This document shows, piece by piece, positions 1 through 6,413 of a stretch of 17,533 bases of DNA. The position numbers were made by a program, and so were the translations under genes. The notes under the pieces were generated by a model that was not told the DNA's origin, did no database searches, and was given only the letters and a program-made list of their open reading frames with translations. Source of the stretch: Cloacibacterium sp046296655 (GTDB taxonomy: Bacteria > Bacteroidota > Bacteroidia > Flavobacteriales > Weeksellaceae); NCBI GenBank assembly GCA_046296655.1, contig JBKBLE010000036.1, forward strand, positions 1 through 17,533. The letters are read 5' to 3'. Numbering within the stretch: position 1 is the stretch's first letter; each line of letters opens with the position of its first letter.

Positions 1-70
1 CTATAGAAAATTCTGCTTAAAGCCTATCTATATGTGCATAAAATATATCTGTTTTTTTATTTAGGACAGT

Positions 71-110
71 ATTGAAATTTTTTCATTTTATCTTATTTAT
101 AAATTTCAAT
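71..110 (-). terminator. Weak candidate terminator at the asparaginase 3' end
   Basis: A perfect 10-bp inverted repeat (ATTGAAATTT at 71-80, AAATTTCAAT at 101-110) with a 20-nt loop straddles the end of the asparaginase gene. The stem is very AT-rich and no clean U-tract follows, so this is a weak call. The rest of positions 1-92 shows nothing else I can support. Confidence 0.25.
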
Positions 111-1100
111 AGTAATTTCGCCATCTTCTGTTACCATGCCTCTATACATCCCCTCGGTATTGAAAGTCATTGCCACGTTTCCATTTTTATCTAAAGCAAT
201 CATTCCGCCGTCTCCTCCTAATTTTTCTATTTCTTGCATTACTTCTTCAGTAGCAGTTTTTACATCTTTATTTTGATATTCGTATTTTGCAGCAACTGTT
301 CTAGCGGCAGATGTTCTTATATAAAATTCTCCCCATCCTGTTCCAGAAATTCCTATATTTTCGTCTGCATAAGTTCCCGCACCAATAATAGGTGCATCTC
401 CCACTCTCCCATATTTTTTATTAGTCATTCCTCCTGTAGAAGTTCCCGCTGCAATATTTCCTTCTTTATCTAGAGCCACACATCCTACTGTACCAAATTT
501 TCTATCTACCCAATAATAGCTTGGATAATGATGATTATTCATTGCATTAGGTTGATTAGCTTTCAACTCTGCTTTCTTCACTTTCTGAAGTGCATCCCAT
601 CTGTGTTGAGTCCAAAAATATTTGGGGTTTACAATCTCTAGTCCTTGATTTTTTGAAAATTGCTCCGCTCCTTTTCCTATCATCATTACATGTTCAGACT
701 TTTGCATAACTGCCAAAGCTGCTTTTATAGGATTTTTAACTACAGTAAGACCAGCTACCGATCCAGCAGATTTATCTTTTCCATACATTACAGAAGCATC
801 CAACTCATTTCTGCCATCACTGGTAAAAACAGCACCTTTGCCTGCATTGAAAAGCGGACTATCTTCCATTACTACTATTGCTGCTTCTACAGCTTCTAGA
901 GAGGACTTTCCTTCTTTTATCTTTTCGTAAGACTTTGTGAGCGCTTCTTTCAATTTATCTCTGTATTTTTGCTCTAATTCTGGTGACATTTCTTTTTTAA
1001 GGATGGTACCAGCTCCTCCATGTATTACCACCACATATTTTTTTTGACCATAAAAAAACATTGAAATACTAACTAAAAATAACAGTAAAATTTTCTTCAT
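93..1100 (-). CDS. Exported isoaspartyl peptidase / L-asparaginase (Ntn-hydrolase)
   Basis: Predicted to cleave isoaspartyl (beta-aspartyl) dipeptides and hydrolyse L-asparagine. Enzymes of this family are made as a precursor that cuts itself before a threonine, which then becomes the N-terminal nucleophile. With the start at 1100 the protein has 335 residues. It opens with a signal peptide (KK, a hydrophobic stretch, then a YGQ junction typical of Flavobacteriia), so it probably acts in the periplasm. HGGAGT lies at about residues 27-32, and GTVGCVALD with candidate nucleophile Thr204 is followed by the oxyanion/substrate loop GTSTGGMTNK. The frame stays open 35 codons further upstream, but that stretch is low-complexity AT-rich DNA and would bury the signal peptide, so I prefer the internal ATG; another ATG lies three codons upstream of it. 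The gene diverges from pheA. Family assignment is firm; substrate preference is inferred. Confidence 0.92.
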   Translation of the reverse strand: MKKILLLFLVSISMFFYGQKKYVVVIHGGAGTILKKEMSPELEQKYRDKLKEALTKSYEKIKEGKSSLEAVEAAIVVMEDSPLFNAGKGAVFTSDGRNELDASVMYGKDKSAGSVAGLTVVKNPIKAALAVMQKSEHVMMIGKGAEQFSKNQGLEIVNPKYFWTQHRWDALQKVKKAELKANQPNAMNNHHYPSYYWVDRKFGTVGCVALDKEGNIAAGTSTGGMTNKKYGRVGDAPIIGAGTYADENIGISGTGWGEFYIRTSAARTVAAKYEYQNKDVKTATEEVMQEIEKLGGDGGMIALDKNGNVAMTFNTEGMYRGMVTEDGEITIEIYK

Positions 1101-1373
1101 TTTTATCATTAACTTAAAATATATGCTAAAAATATAAAAAAAAAACGAATTTAAAATCATATAGTCAAAATAAAATAATATTTCTAATAAAATCATAAAA
1201 ATCATTAATCAGTAATTATTATTTATCCACAAAAAGGATTATTTATCTAAAAAAAACAAAAAAACTTAAAAAAAATCAGAAAAAAATAATTTAACTTCAC
1301 TAATTAAATCAATATTTAAAATTACAAAACTTATATTCTGTATTTTTGCATTTTTAAATTATTAAATCAAATA
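1101..1373. other. AT-rich divergent intergenic region
   Basis: About 270 bp between the divergent asparaginase and pheA starts. It is very A/T-rich with long A-runs near 1250-1290. It holds the pheA -7 box at its right end and one perfect DnaA-box consensus (TTATCCACA, 1223-1231). No open frame here looks like a gene. Confidence 0.6.
1341..1348 (+). promoter_or_regulatory. Bacteroidota -7 box for pheA
   Basis: TATTTTTG matches the Bacteroidota sigma-factor -7 consensus TAnnTTTG and ends 25 nt before the pheA ATG. No convincing TTG -33 element is visible at the expected spacing, so the call rests on the -7 box and its position. Confidence 0.5.
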
Positions 1374-2213
1374 ATGAAAATCGCTTTCCTCGGACCACAA
1401 GCTAGTTTTACACAGCTTGCTACTTCACAAATTTTCCCCAATGAAGAACTCTTGCCACAGTCTAATATTTTAGATTGTTTCAAGGCAGTTCAAGATGATT
1501 TGGTAGAAAAAGCCGTTGTTCCCCTCGAAAATTCTATCGAAGGAACAGTTTCTATGACGCTGGATTATCTTTATGATTTTGACGGAATTTTTGTGGAAAC
1601 AGAAGTAGTGATGCCCATTTCGCATCAACTGATGATTCACCCAAATAATACCGAAATTGAGAAAATTTATTCTCATCCTCAAGCTTTAGCACAATGTTAT
1701 CATTTTTTGGATAAAGAATATAAAGATGTGATTAAGCAAGAATTCGGTTCTACTGCTGCTGCTGCAAAAAGAGTGGCCGAAAATCCTGAAAAAAAATATG
1801 CTGCGATTGCCAATTCTTATGCCGCAAAATTATACGGACTGAAAATCATTCATCAGAATATTCAAGATATTGAACAAAATCACACCAAGTTTATTGTGAT
1901 TTCTAAAAAGGGAGAAAGATTGAACCTTCCCAAAAATAAAATTACCGAAAAAACCTCTCTCATCATTACTTTGCCAGAAGATCATGCAGGAGGTTTGCAT
2001 CAAGTTCTCTCTGTTTTTGCATGGCGAAAAATGAATTTAACCAAAATTGAAAGCAGAACTCTGAAAACTGGATTAGGAAATTACTTTTTCTTCATTAATG
2101 TGGCGAATGAATGGCATCCTGTCTTGTCTAATAACGCATTAGAAGAACTGAAATCTCTCGGTACAGAAGTGAAGTTTTTAGGTCACTATAACGAATATTT
2201 ATTAGAAAGTTAA
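1374..2213 (+). CDS. pheA: Prephenate dehydratase with ACT domain
   Basis: Converts prephenate to phenylpyruvate in phenylalanine synthesis. The 279 residues form a stand-alone enzyme with no fused chorismate mutase. The catalytic part covers about residues 1-180: start MKIAFLGP, ENSIEGT at 52-58, HPQAL at 100-104, GSTAAAA at 125-131, and NHTKF at 169-173, which aligns with the catalytic TRF motif of the family (Arg replaced by Lys). An ACT regulatory domain follows from about 193 to the end. Its phenylalanine-binding ESRP motif reads ESRT (226-229), and the GALV motif is replaced by GGLHQVL. This may alter feedback inhibition by phenylalanine, but that is inference. The gene is monocistronic, with its own -7 box upstream and a strong hairpin downstream. 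Confidence 0.95.
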   Translation: MKIAFLGPQASFTQLATSQIFPNEELLPQSNILDCFKAVQDDLVEKAVVPLENSIEGTVSMTLDYLYDFDGIFVETEVVMPISHQLMIHPNNTEIEKIYSHPQALAQCYHFLDKEYKDVIKQEFGSTAAAAKRVAENPEKKYAAIANSYAAKLYGLKIIHQNIQDIEQNHTKFIVISKKGERLNLPKNKITEKTSLIITLPEDHAGGLHQVLSVFAWRKMNLTKIESRTLKTGLGNYFFFINVANEWHPVLSNNALEELKSLGTEVKFLGHYNEYLLES

Positions 2214-2296
2214 ACTATTGATTTTTAGTATATTAAATTTATAAATTATAGAAATTTTCAATCTAAATTTATCTAAAAACACTTTCTAAAATCTTT

Positions 2297-2340
2297 AAAT
2301 CGCTGTAATTTTGTTTTGAAAATTCAGCGATTTTTTTATT
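2297..2340 (+). terminator. Rho-independent terminator after pheA
   Basis: AAATCGCTG (2297-2305) pairs with CAGCGATTT (2325-2333). An inner AATTTT/AAAATT extends the stem, and a run of seven T follows. The hairpin also contains TAATTTTG (2306-2313), an exact -7 box match that could serve hsp20. Confidence 0.8.
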
Positions 2341-2380
2341 GCTGTCTCATCACGGAAGTTTAACCTTAAAACTTAAAAAA

Positions 2381-2830
2381 ATGTCAACTTTAATGAAAAG
2401 AAATCCAATGACAGGGTTAAATAGTTTCTTTGATGATTTTTTTACCAAAGATTTATTTAACTGGAATGAAAAAAACCTTACAGAAATGGGATTTACCATG
2501 CCTTCTGTAAACGTGAAAGAAACCGAAACCCATTACGAAATTGAAATGGCGGTTCCAGGATTGAAAAAAGAAGATTTTAAAATTAACATCGATCGAAACA
2601 TTCTTACCATTTCTTCGGAATCTCAAACCGAAAACGAAGAAAGAGATGAGAAGAAAAACTACACCAGAAGAGAATTTAATTATCAATCATTCACCCGTTC
2701 ATTTACTTTGCCTTCTGATATTGTAGATGTAGAACGCATCGAAGCAAAATATGACAACGGCATTCTGAAATTGGCGGTTCCGAAAAGAGAAAACGCTAAA
2801 AAAGAAGTGAAAACCATAGAAATTAAATAA
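2381..2830 (+). CDS. Small heat shock protein, Hsp20 / alpha-crystallin family
   Basis: ATP-independent holdase chaperone that binds unfolding proteins in the cytoplasm and forms large oligomers. The protein has 149 residues from the ATG at 2381, a usual length for the family. A TTG-initiated extension of 14 codons is possible but gives a non-homologous-looking leader. Residues 1-35 form the variable N-terminal arm (FFDDFF region). The alpha-crystallin domain spans about 38-135 and includes NVKETETHYEIEMAVPGL and the hallmark NGILKLAVPK. A TIEIK tail provides the I-x-I anchor used in oligomer assembly. It is monocistronic with its own terminator. I see no CIRCE-type operator. The only plausible promoter box lies inside the pheA terminator hairpin. 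Confidence 0.95.
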   Translation: MSTLMKRNPMTGLNSFFDDFFTKDLFNWNEKNLTEMGFTMPSVNVKETETHYEIEMAVPGLKKEDFKINIDRNILTISSESQTENEERDEKKNYTRREFNYQSFTRSFTLPSDIVDVERIEAKYDNGILKLAVPKRENAKKEVKTIEIK

Positions 2831-2837
2831 CAAATGG

Positions 2838-2868
2838 AAACGGTGAGAAAATTTCTCACCGTTTTTTT
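2838..2868. terminator. Shared terminator between hsp20 and the SCO gene
   Basis: AAACGGTGAGAA pairs with TTCTCACCGTTT, with a long T-run on the + strand. The stop codon of the convergent SCO gene (2867-2869) sits in this T-run, so the hairpin probably ends transcription from both sides, with the better U-tract on +. Confidence 0.85.
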
Positions 2869-3556
2869 ATTCTTCTAGAAGTTTCTGAATGTCTTCTATC
2901 AATAATTTTCTGTCTGGCTGGAATTTGCCTTTTAAACTCGCATTTTTTCCTTCTTGATCATCATAATTCAATCCAGAATAATAAAGAATCGGCATGCCAT
3001 CTTTTCCAAATCTGCATCTCACATTGCCTTCTTTGTCTACCAAAGCCAGCATTCCGCTGTGATTAAGACTTTCTGATTGGTCATCTTTATCGCCTACATA
3101 AATATCAAATTCATTGGCTAAATCACCAATGTAATCTCTATTTCCTGTCAAAAAATGCCAATTGGGATTGGTAACGCCTAGTTTTTTGGCATGTGCTTTT
3201 AAAAATTCTGGCGTGTCATTTTCTGGGTCTATAGAAATGGAAATAATCCCAAAATCTTTGCTCTTAATCGCCTGATCTACGAATTTCAAGTTGTTATTCA
3301 TAATCGGACAAATTGTAGGACATCTTGCATAGAAAAACTCTACTACATAGACTTTTCCCAGCATATCTGTATTTGAAATTCTACGATTATTTTGGTCGAT
3401 TAATTCAAAATTTGGCGCCTTCATTACCGTATGAAGACTTTTCTTGAAAAAGTAATTTCCTGCGATAAATGCCAAAACAATAGCCACTAAAGCTATCATT
3501 TGGTAAACCAGCATTTTATTCATTCCAAAACCAGACGCTTTTTTAGGTTTCGTCAT
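2867..3556 (-). CDS. SCO1/SenC-family copper chaperone
   Basis: Membrane-anchored thioredoxin-fold protein. The family delivers copper to, or reduces, the CuA site of cytochrome c oxidase. The protein has 229 residues: a short basic cytoplasmic start, one transmembrane segment at about 16-34, then a periplasmic domain. The copper ligands are visible as CPTIC (Cys79 and Cys83, the CxxxC motif) and His166 in NHSGM. The SISIDPENDTPE stretch, typical of SCO proteins, begins near residue 106. It is the last gene of a three-gene group, 9 bp after the YHS lipoprotein gene, which suggests co-transcription. The C-terminal part (190-229) is charged and less conserved in appearance. Family assignment is firm; the exact oxidase partner is unknown because no oxidase genes lie in the window. 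Confidence 0.93.
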   Translation of the reverse strand: MTKPKKASGFGMNKMLVYQMIALVAIVLAFIAGNYFFKKSLHTVMKAPNFELIDQNNRRISNTDMLGKVYVVEFFYARCPTICPIMNNNLKFVDQAIKSKDFGIISISIDPENDTPEFLKAHAKKLGVTNPNWHFLTGNRDYIGDLANEFDIYVGDKDDQSESLNHSGMLALVDKEGNVRCRFGKDGMPILYYSGLNYDDQEGKNASLKGKFQPDRKLLIEDIQKLLEE

Positions 3557-3565
3557 GTTCAGAAA

Positions 3566-3832
3566 TTATTTCGCGTATTTTTTTGGATTTTTTTTGAATT
3601 CTTCTTTGCAAAGTTTATTGCAGAAACCATAGGTTTTTCCTTTATAAACAGCAGTATCTTTTAAAAACTTTGCTGTTTTCATTCCGCAAATCGGGTCTTC
3701 TTCGTTCACCACTTTTACGTCTAATTTTTGTGTCGTTTTTTTATGGTCGTGAACTTTTTTAGTTTTTGGCGTTTGTTGACAAGAAGATAATATAGAAATT
3801 GCTACAAAAGCAACGGTTAATATAGATTTCAT
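3566..3832 (-). CDS. YHS-domain lipoprotein (metal binding)
   Basis: Small secreted protein of 88 residues. The signal peptide ends in a lipobox (LSSC, Cys18), so the mature form should be lipid-anchored in the envelope. A charged His/Lys linker (VHDHKK) precedes a YHS domain at about 44-88, with DPICGM (46-51) and YGFCNKLCKEEF including Cys71 and Cys75. YHS domains occur in copper ATPases and heavy-metal proteins, and the Cys residues are likely metal ligands. Lying between a Cys-rich envelope protein and an SCO chaperone, it is probably part of copper handling in the periplasm or outer envelope. The function is inferred from domain and context. Confidence 0.85.
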   Translation of the reverse strand: MKSILTVAFVAISILSSCQQTPKTKKVHDHKKTTQKLDVKVVNEEDPICGMKTAKFLKDTAVYKGKTYGFCNKLCKEEFKKNPKKYAK

Positions 3833-3864
3833 TTTTTTATTTTTTAAAGTTAAAATTAATTGAA

Positions 3865-3872
3865 TAAAAGTA
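3865..3872 (-). promoter_or_regulatory. Possible -7 box for the YHS-SCO pair
   Basis: On the minus strand the sequence is TACTTTTA, one mismatch from TAnnTTTG, 32 nt upstream of the YHS gene start. No -33 element is seen at normal spacing. The gene may instead be transcribed from the upstream Cys-rich gene. Confidence 0.25.
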
Positions 3873-3884
3873 CGAAAATTAATT

Positions 3885-4244
3885 TCAAACTAAAGGTGGA
3901 TGAAAAAAATCAGGGTAAAAATCTTGAAAAGTAAGATTAAAGTGATGGATGAAAACTTTCGTTTTTGAAAAATCCTGATGCTCTTGTTCTTGTATCGCTA
4001 AACTTTCCGTAGGAAGAAATAATTGTAAAAACTCCACTTTCTGAATTTTAGTCGATTGATTTTCAGAAGATTTTGCCATTTCGTGTTTCACGTAGCATTT
4101 TCCGTTGCATCGCAAATCAGGTTCAGATTGGTTTTCACAAAGTTGAGTAGAAATGTAGTTGTAATTCACCGCATAATCTAATAATGGCAGCACAGAACGC
4201 ACCGACATCACCAAAAATAAAAATATGGCAATTACAATTCTCAT
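3885..4244 (-). CDS. Conserved Cys-rich envelope protein of a copper gene group, function unknown
   Basis: A protein of 119 residues that I cannot assign to a characterised family. It has an N-terminal hydrophobic segment (about 3-22), either a signal peptide or an anchor, then a cluster of three cysteines in CENQ...RCNGKC (Cys36, Cys46, Cys50). The C-terminal tail is rich in His and aromatic residues and ends in PPLV. The RCNGKC-type motif and hydrophobic start resemble small hypothetical proteins that I recall near copper-transport genes in Flavobacteriia, which fits its place upstream of a YHS lipoprotein and an SCO chaperone. A 52-bp gap separates it from the YHS gene. Metal binding is a reasonable guess from the Cys/His content; nothing here proves it. 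Confidence 0.7.
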   Translation of the reverse strand: MRIVIAIFLFLVMSVRSVLPLLDYAVNYNYISTQLCENQSEPDLRCNGKCYVKHEMAKSSENQSTKIQKVEFLQLFLPTESLAIQEQEHQDFSKTKVFIHHFNLTFQDFYPDFFHPPLV

Positions 4245-4258
4245 TTTTTAAAGAATGA

Positions 4259-4266
4259 CAAATTTA
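4259..4266 (-). promoter_or_regulatory. -7 box for the copper gene group
   Basis: The minus strand reads TAAATTTG, an exact TAnnTTTG match. It ends 14 nt before the ATG at 4244, predicting a very short 5' leader. No clear -33 TTG is visible. Confidence 0.45.
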
Positions 4267-4309
4267 AGGAATTCTAAATATAACTTTTTGTGATTTTTGT
4301 AACTTTGAA

Positions 4310-4595
4310 GTTCTACACACATAGCGTTCCTACGGAACGCATTTCTAGTTGTTCTTTTTATTCTACAAACCTATCGTTCCTACGGAACTTTATTTTATTG
4401 GGGAAAATGTTCTACACATATAGCGTTCCTACGGAACGCATTTCTAGTTGTTCTTTTTTTTCTACAAACCTATCGTTCCTACGGAACTTTATTTTATTTG
4501 GAAAAATTTTCTACACATATAGCGTTCCTACGGAACGCATTTTCTTTGTGGTATTGCTTCTACATATATAGCGTTCCTACGGAACACTTCATAGA
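4310..4595. repeat. Regular array of six GTTCCTACGGAAC palindromes
   Basis: Six copies of the palindrome GTTCCTACGGAAC start at 4326, 4376, 4425, 4475, 4524 and 4573, spaced 49-50 bp apart. Each unit begins with (T)TCTACA. Two subtypes alternate. Type A has the longer palindrome GCGTTCCTACGGAACGC and continues ATTTCTAGTTG or a variant. Type B reads CTATCGTTCC...GGAACTTTATTTTATT. The order is A-B-A-B-A-A', with A-B duplicated as a ~99-bp higher-order unit and the last copy degenerate. An open frame runs through the repeats only because they lack stops in that frame. This is a REP-like intergenic array; it is not a CRISPR, since the between-palindrome sequence is itself repeated. Confidence 0.9.
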
Positions 4596-4639
4596 AATCC
4601 AATCTTGCATCATCTAGCTTCCAACATCAAACATCAAAC
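4596..4639. repeat. Degenerate heptamer repeat downstream of rarA
   Basis: Read on the minus strand, about 4604-4634 is a run of drifting 7-mers (GATGTTT, GATGTTG, GAAGCTA, GATGATG). The same kind of repeat occurs upstream of rny. It lies between the palindrome array and the rarA stop. Confidence 0.5.
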
Positions 4640-5920
4640 CTAAAAATATTTTCCTTTCCATTTTTTCTGCAATTCTTCGCGGATTTTTCTTTCTGTAGCG
4701 TTTTCGCCAGGAACATAAAATTGGGTTCCAGAAATTTCATCAGGCAAAAATTCTTGGTTTACAAAATTCCCTTCGTAAGAATGGGCATATTGATATTCTT
4801 TGCCATAATCTAAGTCTTTCATCAGTTTCGTTGGTGCATTTCTCAGATGCAACGGAACTGGTAAATTCCCGGTTTGTTTTACGACAGCAAGAGCAGCATC
4901 AATCGCTTTATAAGTAGAGTTAGATTTCGGTGAACAAGCCAAATAAACGGCTGTTTCGCTCAAAATAATTCTAGATTCTGGATTTCCAATGACATTCACC
5001 GCTTGAAAGCAATTATTGGCAACCGTTAAAGCATTTGGATTGGCCAAACCGATGTCTTCAGCTGCTAAAATGAGCATTCTACGTGCTATAAATTTTACAT
5101 CTTCACCACCTGCAATCATTCTGGCAAGCCAATACACCGCTCCATTTGGGTCAGAACCGCGCATAGATTTGATAAACGCCGAAATAATATCATAGTGTTG
5201 TTCCCCATTCTTATCATAAAGCGCCATCGTTTCTTGCAAAACCGAAAGCACATCTTCGTTGGTAATTTCTTTTTCTTTTACATTTTTGAATTGATTGAGA
5301 ACCAACTCTATAGAATTAATGAGTTTTCGAGCATCGCCACCAGAATATTGAATCAGCGCTTCTTTTTCTTTGAGTGTAAATTGTGCTTGTTCTTCTTCAT
5401 TGTATCTGGAAAGAGCTATTTCTGCAAGTTCTTCTAATTTTTCAAAACTTAGAGACTTCAAAACATAGACTTGTGAACGAGAAAGCAACGCCGAAACCAC
5501 TTCGAAACTTGGATTTTCCGTAGTTGCTCCAATTAAGACTATCCAACCTTTTTCTACGGCATGAAGCAATGAATCTTGTTGAGATTTGTTAAACCGGTGA
5601 ATCTCGTCTATGAACAAAATCGGTGATTTTCCTGTGAAAAGATTCTGTTTTTTGGCATCTTCTATCACTTCTCTCACTTCTTTTACTCCAGAAGAAACCG
5701 CCGACAGTTTAAAAAATTTCCTTCCAGAAGTAGAAGATATAATTTCTGCCAAAGTAGTCTTTCCAGTTCCGGGAGGTCCCCATAAAATAAGAGAATTGAG
5801 CGTGTCATTCTCTAGCATTTTACGGATGGTTCCGTTTTCTCCGGTAAGATGTTCTTGCCCTAAAACTTCGTCTAGTGTTTTAGGTCTGAGTTTTTCGGCT
5901 AAAGGTATGTTTGGGTTCAA
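4640..5920 (-). CDS. rarA: Replication-associated recombination protein A (AAA+ ATPase)
   Basis: Clamp-loader-like AAA+ ATPase of the RarA/MgsA/WRNIP1 family, acting at stalled replication forks. The 426 residues match the family's usual length. Visible motifs are Walker A GPPGTGKTT (48-56), Walker B LFIDEIHRF (102-110), the sensor-1 region GATTENPSFEV (131-141), and the family's C-terminal tetramerisation part, including SMRGSDPNGAVYWLARM and the later KDLDYGKEYQYAH. The reading frame has no ATG before the conserved start. The first codon that gives the expected NPNIPLAEKLRPKTL terminus is a TTG at 5918-5920, with a stop 16 codons upstream (5966-5968). The sequence just upstream is a hexamer repeat, so the original start region may have been altered. 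A co-directional membrane-protein gene ends 26 bp upstream. Confidence 0.93.
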   Translation of the reverse strand: MNPNIPLAEKLRPKTLDEVLGQEHLTGENGTIRKMLENDTLNSLILWGPPGTGKTTLAEIISSTSGRKFFKLSAVSSGVKEVREVIEDAKKQNLFTGKSPILFIDEIHRFNKSQQDSLLHAVEKGWIVLIGATTENPSFEVVSALLSRSQVYVLKSLSFEKLEELAEIALSRYNEEEQAQFTLKEKEALIQYSGGDARKLINSIELVLNQFKNVKEKEITNEDVLSVLQETMALYDKNGEQHYDIISAFIKSMRGSDPNGAVYWLARMIAGGEDVKFIARRMLILAAEDIGLANPNALTVANNCFQAVNVIGNPESRIILSETAVYLACSPKSNSTYKAIDAALAVVKQTGNLPVPLHLRNAPTKLMKDLDYGKEYQYAHSYEGNFVNQEFLPDEISGTQFYVPGENATERKIREELQKKWKGKYF

Positions 5921-5925
5921 AATTG

Positions 5926-5955
5926 AGGTTAAGGTTAAGGTTAAGGTTAAGGCTG
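5926..5955. repeat. AGGTTA hexamer tandem repeat between rarA and its upstream gene
   Basis: Four perfect AGGTTA units (5926-5949) are followed by a variant AGGCTG (5950-5955). The repeat supplies the TAA stop of the upstream gene (5947-5949, minus strand) and ends six bases before the rarA TTG start. Confidence 0.85.
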
Positions 5956-6351
5956 AGTCGAATTTTCAAAAGTAGATTTTACTTCGTTCCACATATTTTC
6001 AAAATCTTCTAATTGATTTTTGTCCATTTGTGACTTGACAATGGTAATGCTCTGGTTTTTATCTTTCAAAATATAATCTCCTGCAAAATATTTGATTTCC
6101 ACTAAATCTTTAAAAGCTATCTTTTTATTTTTTAGTCCAAACAAAACGATTTCTTGAGAAGTAATTTTAAAATATTTTTTGAAAAATTCAAATAAGAAAG
6201 TCGACAAATAAAGTAATCCTATAACTACAAATCCATAATGATGCCACATCAGTTTTTCTTCGCCAACTAAATAACTTGCGCCAATAAAAAACCAGAGAAT
6301 TCCTAAAAATAAATTGAAAAAAAGTCTCTTTTTGCTGTAATTAACTGTCAT
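5947..6351 (-). CDS. Small membrane protein with a PH-like cytoplasmic part, function unknown
   Basis: A protein of 134 residues with two transmembrane segments (about 11-29 and 38-56) followed by a soluble C-terminal part. That part has a beta-strand pattern (ITSQEIVLFGLKNKKIAFKDLVEIKYFAGD) recalling bacterial PH-like domains in small membrane proteins, and ends in an acidic helix. No catalytic motif is visible. Its last codons and its stop are made from the hexamer repeat that separates it from rarA, so the C-terminus may vary between strains. It has a good promoter of its own (see 6378-6409) and diverges from yidD. Co-transcription with rarA is likely given the 26-bp gap, but a shared function is not implied. 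Confidence 0.75.
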   Translation of the reverse strand: MTVNYSKKRLFFNLFLGILWFFIGASYLVGEEKLMWHHYGFVVIGLLYLSTFLFEFFKKYFKITSQEIVLFGLKNKKIAFKDLVEIKYFAGDYILKDKNQSITIVKSQMDKNQLEDFENMWNEVKSTFENSTQP

Positions 6352-6377
6352 GGAGAATATTTTGAATTCTTAAATTT

Positions 6378-6409
6378 CAAATTTATCAATTATTATCCTA
6401 TTTTTGCAA
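6378..6409 (-). promoter_or_regulatory. Promoter of the small membrane protein gene (and rarA)
   Basis: On the minus strand, TTG (6409-6407), a 21-nt spacer and TAAATTTG (6385-6378) fit the Bacteroidota -33/-7 pattern. The expected start of transcription lies about 20 nt upstream of the ATG at 6351. It overlaps the yidD promoter box on the other strand. Confidence 0.6.
6399..6406 (+). promoter_or_regulatory. -7 box of yidD-lgt
   Basis: TATTTTTG matches TAnnTTTG and ends only 7 nt before the yidD ATG, so the transcript would start at or next to the start codon. No -33 element is obvious. Confidence 0.5.
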
Positions 6410-6413
6410 GGTA

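Noticed and set aside
1101..1373. Replication origin
   Set aside because: Only one DnaA box is present, with no dnaA or other origin-type neighbours. AT-richness alone is normal for intergenic DNA here.
4300..4307. Plus-strand -7 box TAACTTTG reading into the palindrome array
   Set aside because: It matches the consensus, but no -33 element lies at proper spacing and no gene follows. With such AT-rich DNA, single box matches are expected by chance.
4290..4571. Open frame of 93 codons on + with an internal repeat (SVPTERISSCSF)
   Set aside because: It is a translation of the palindrome array. The repeats are palindromic, intergenic in character and vary without codon-type conservation.
4310..4595. 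CRISPR-like array with regular ~50 bp spacing
   Set aside because: Sequences between the palindromes are themselves repeated, there are no unique spacers, and no cas genes are nearby.
5610..5975. Plus-strand frame with a KVKVKVK tail overlapping rarA
   Set aside because: Shadow of rarA that runs into the hexamer repeat; the KV repeat only reflects the DNA repeat.
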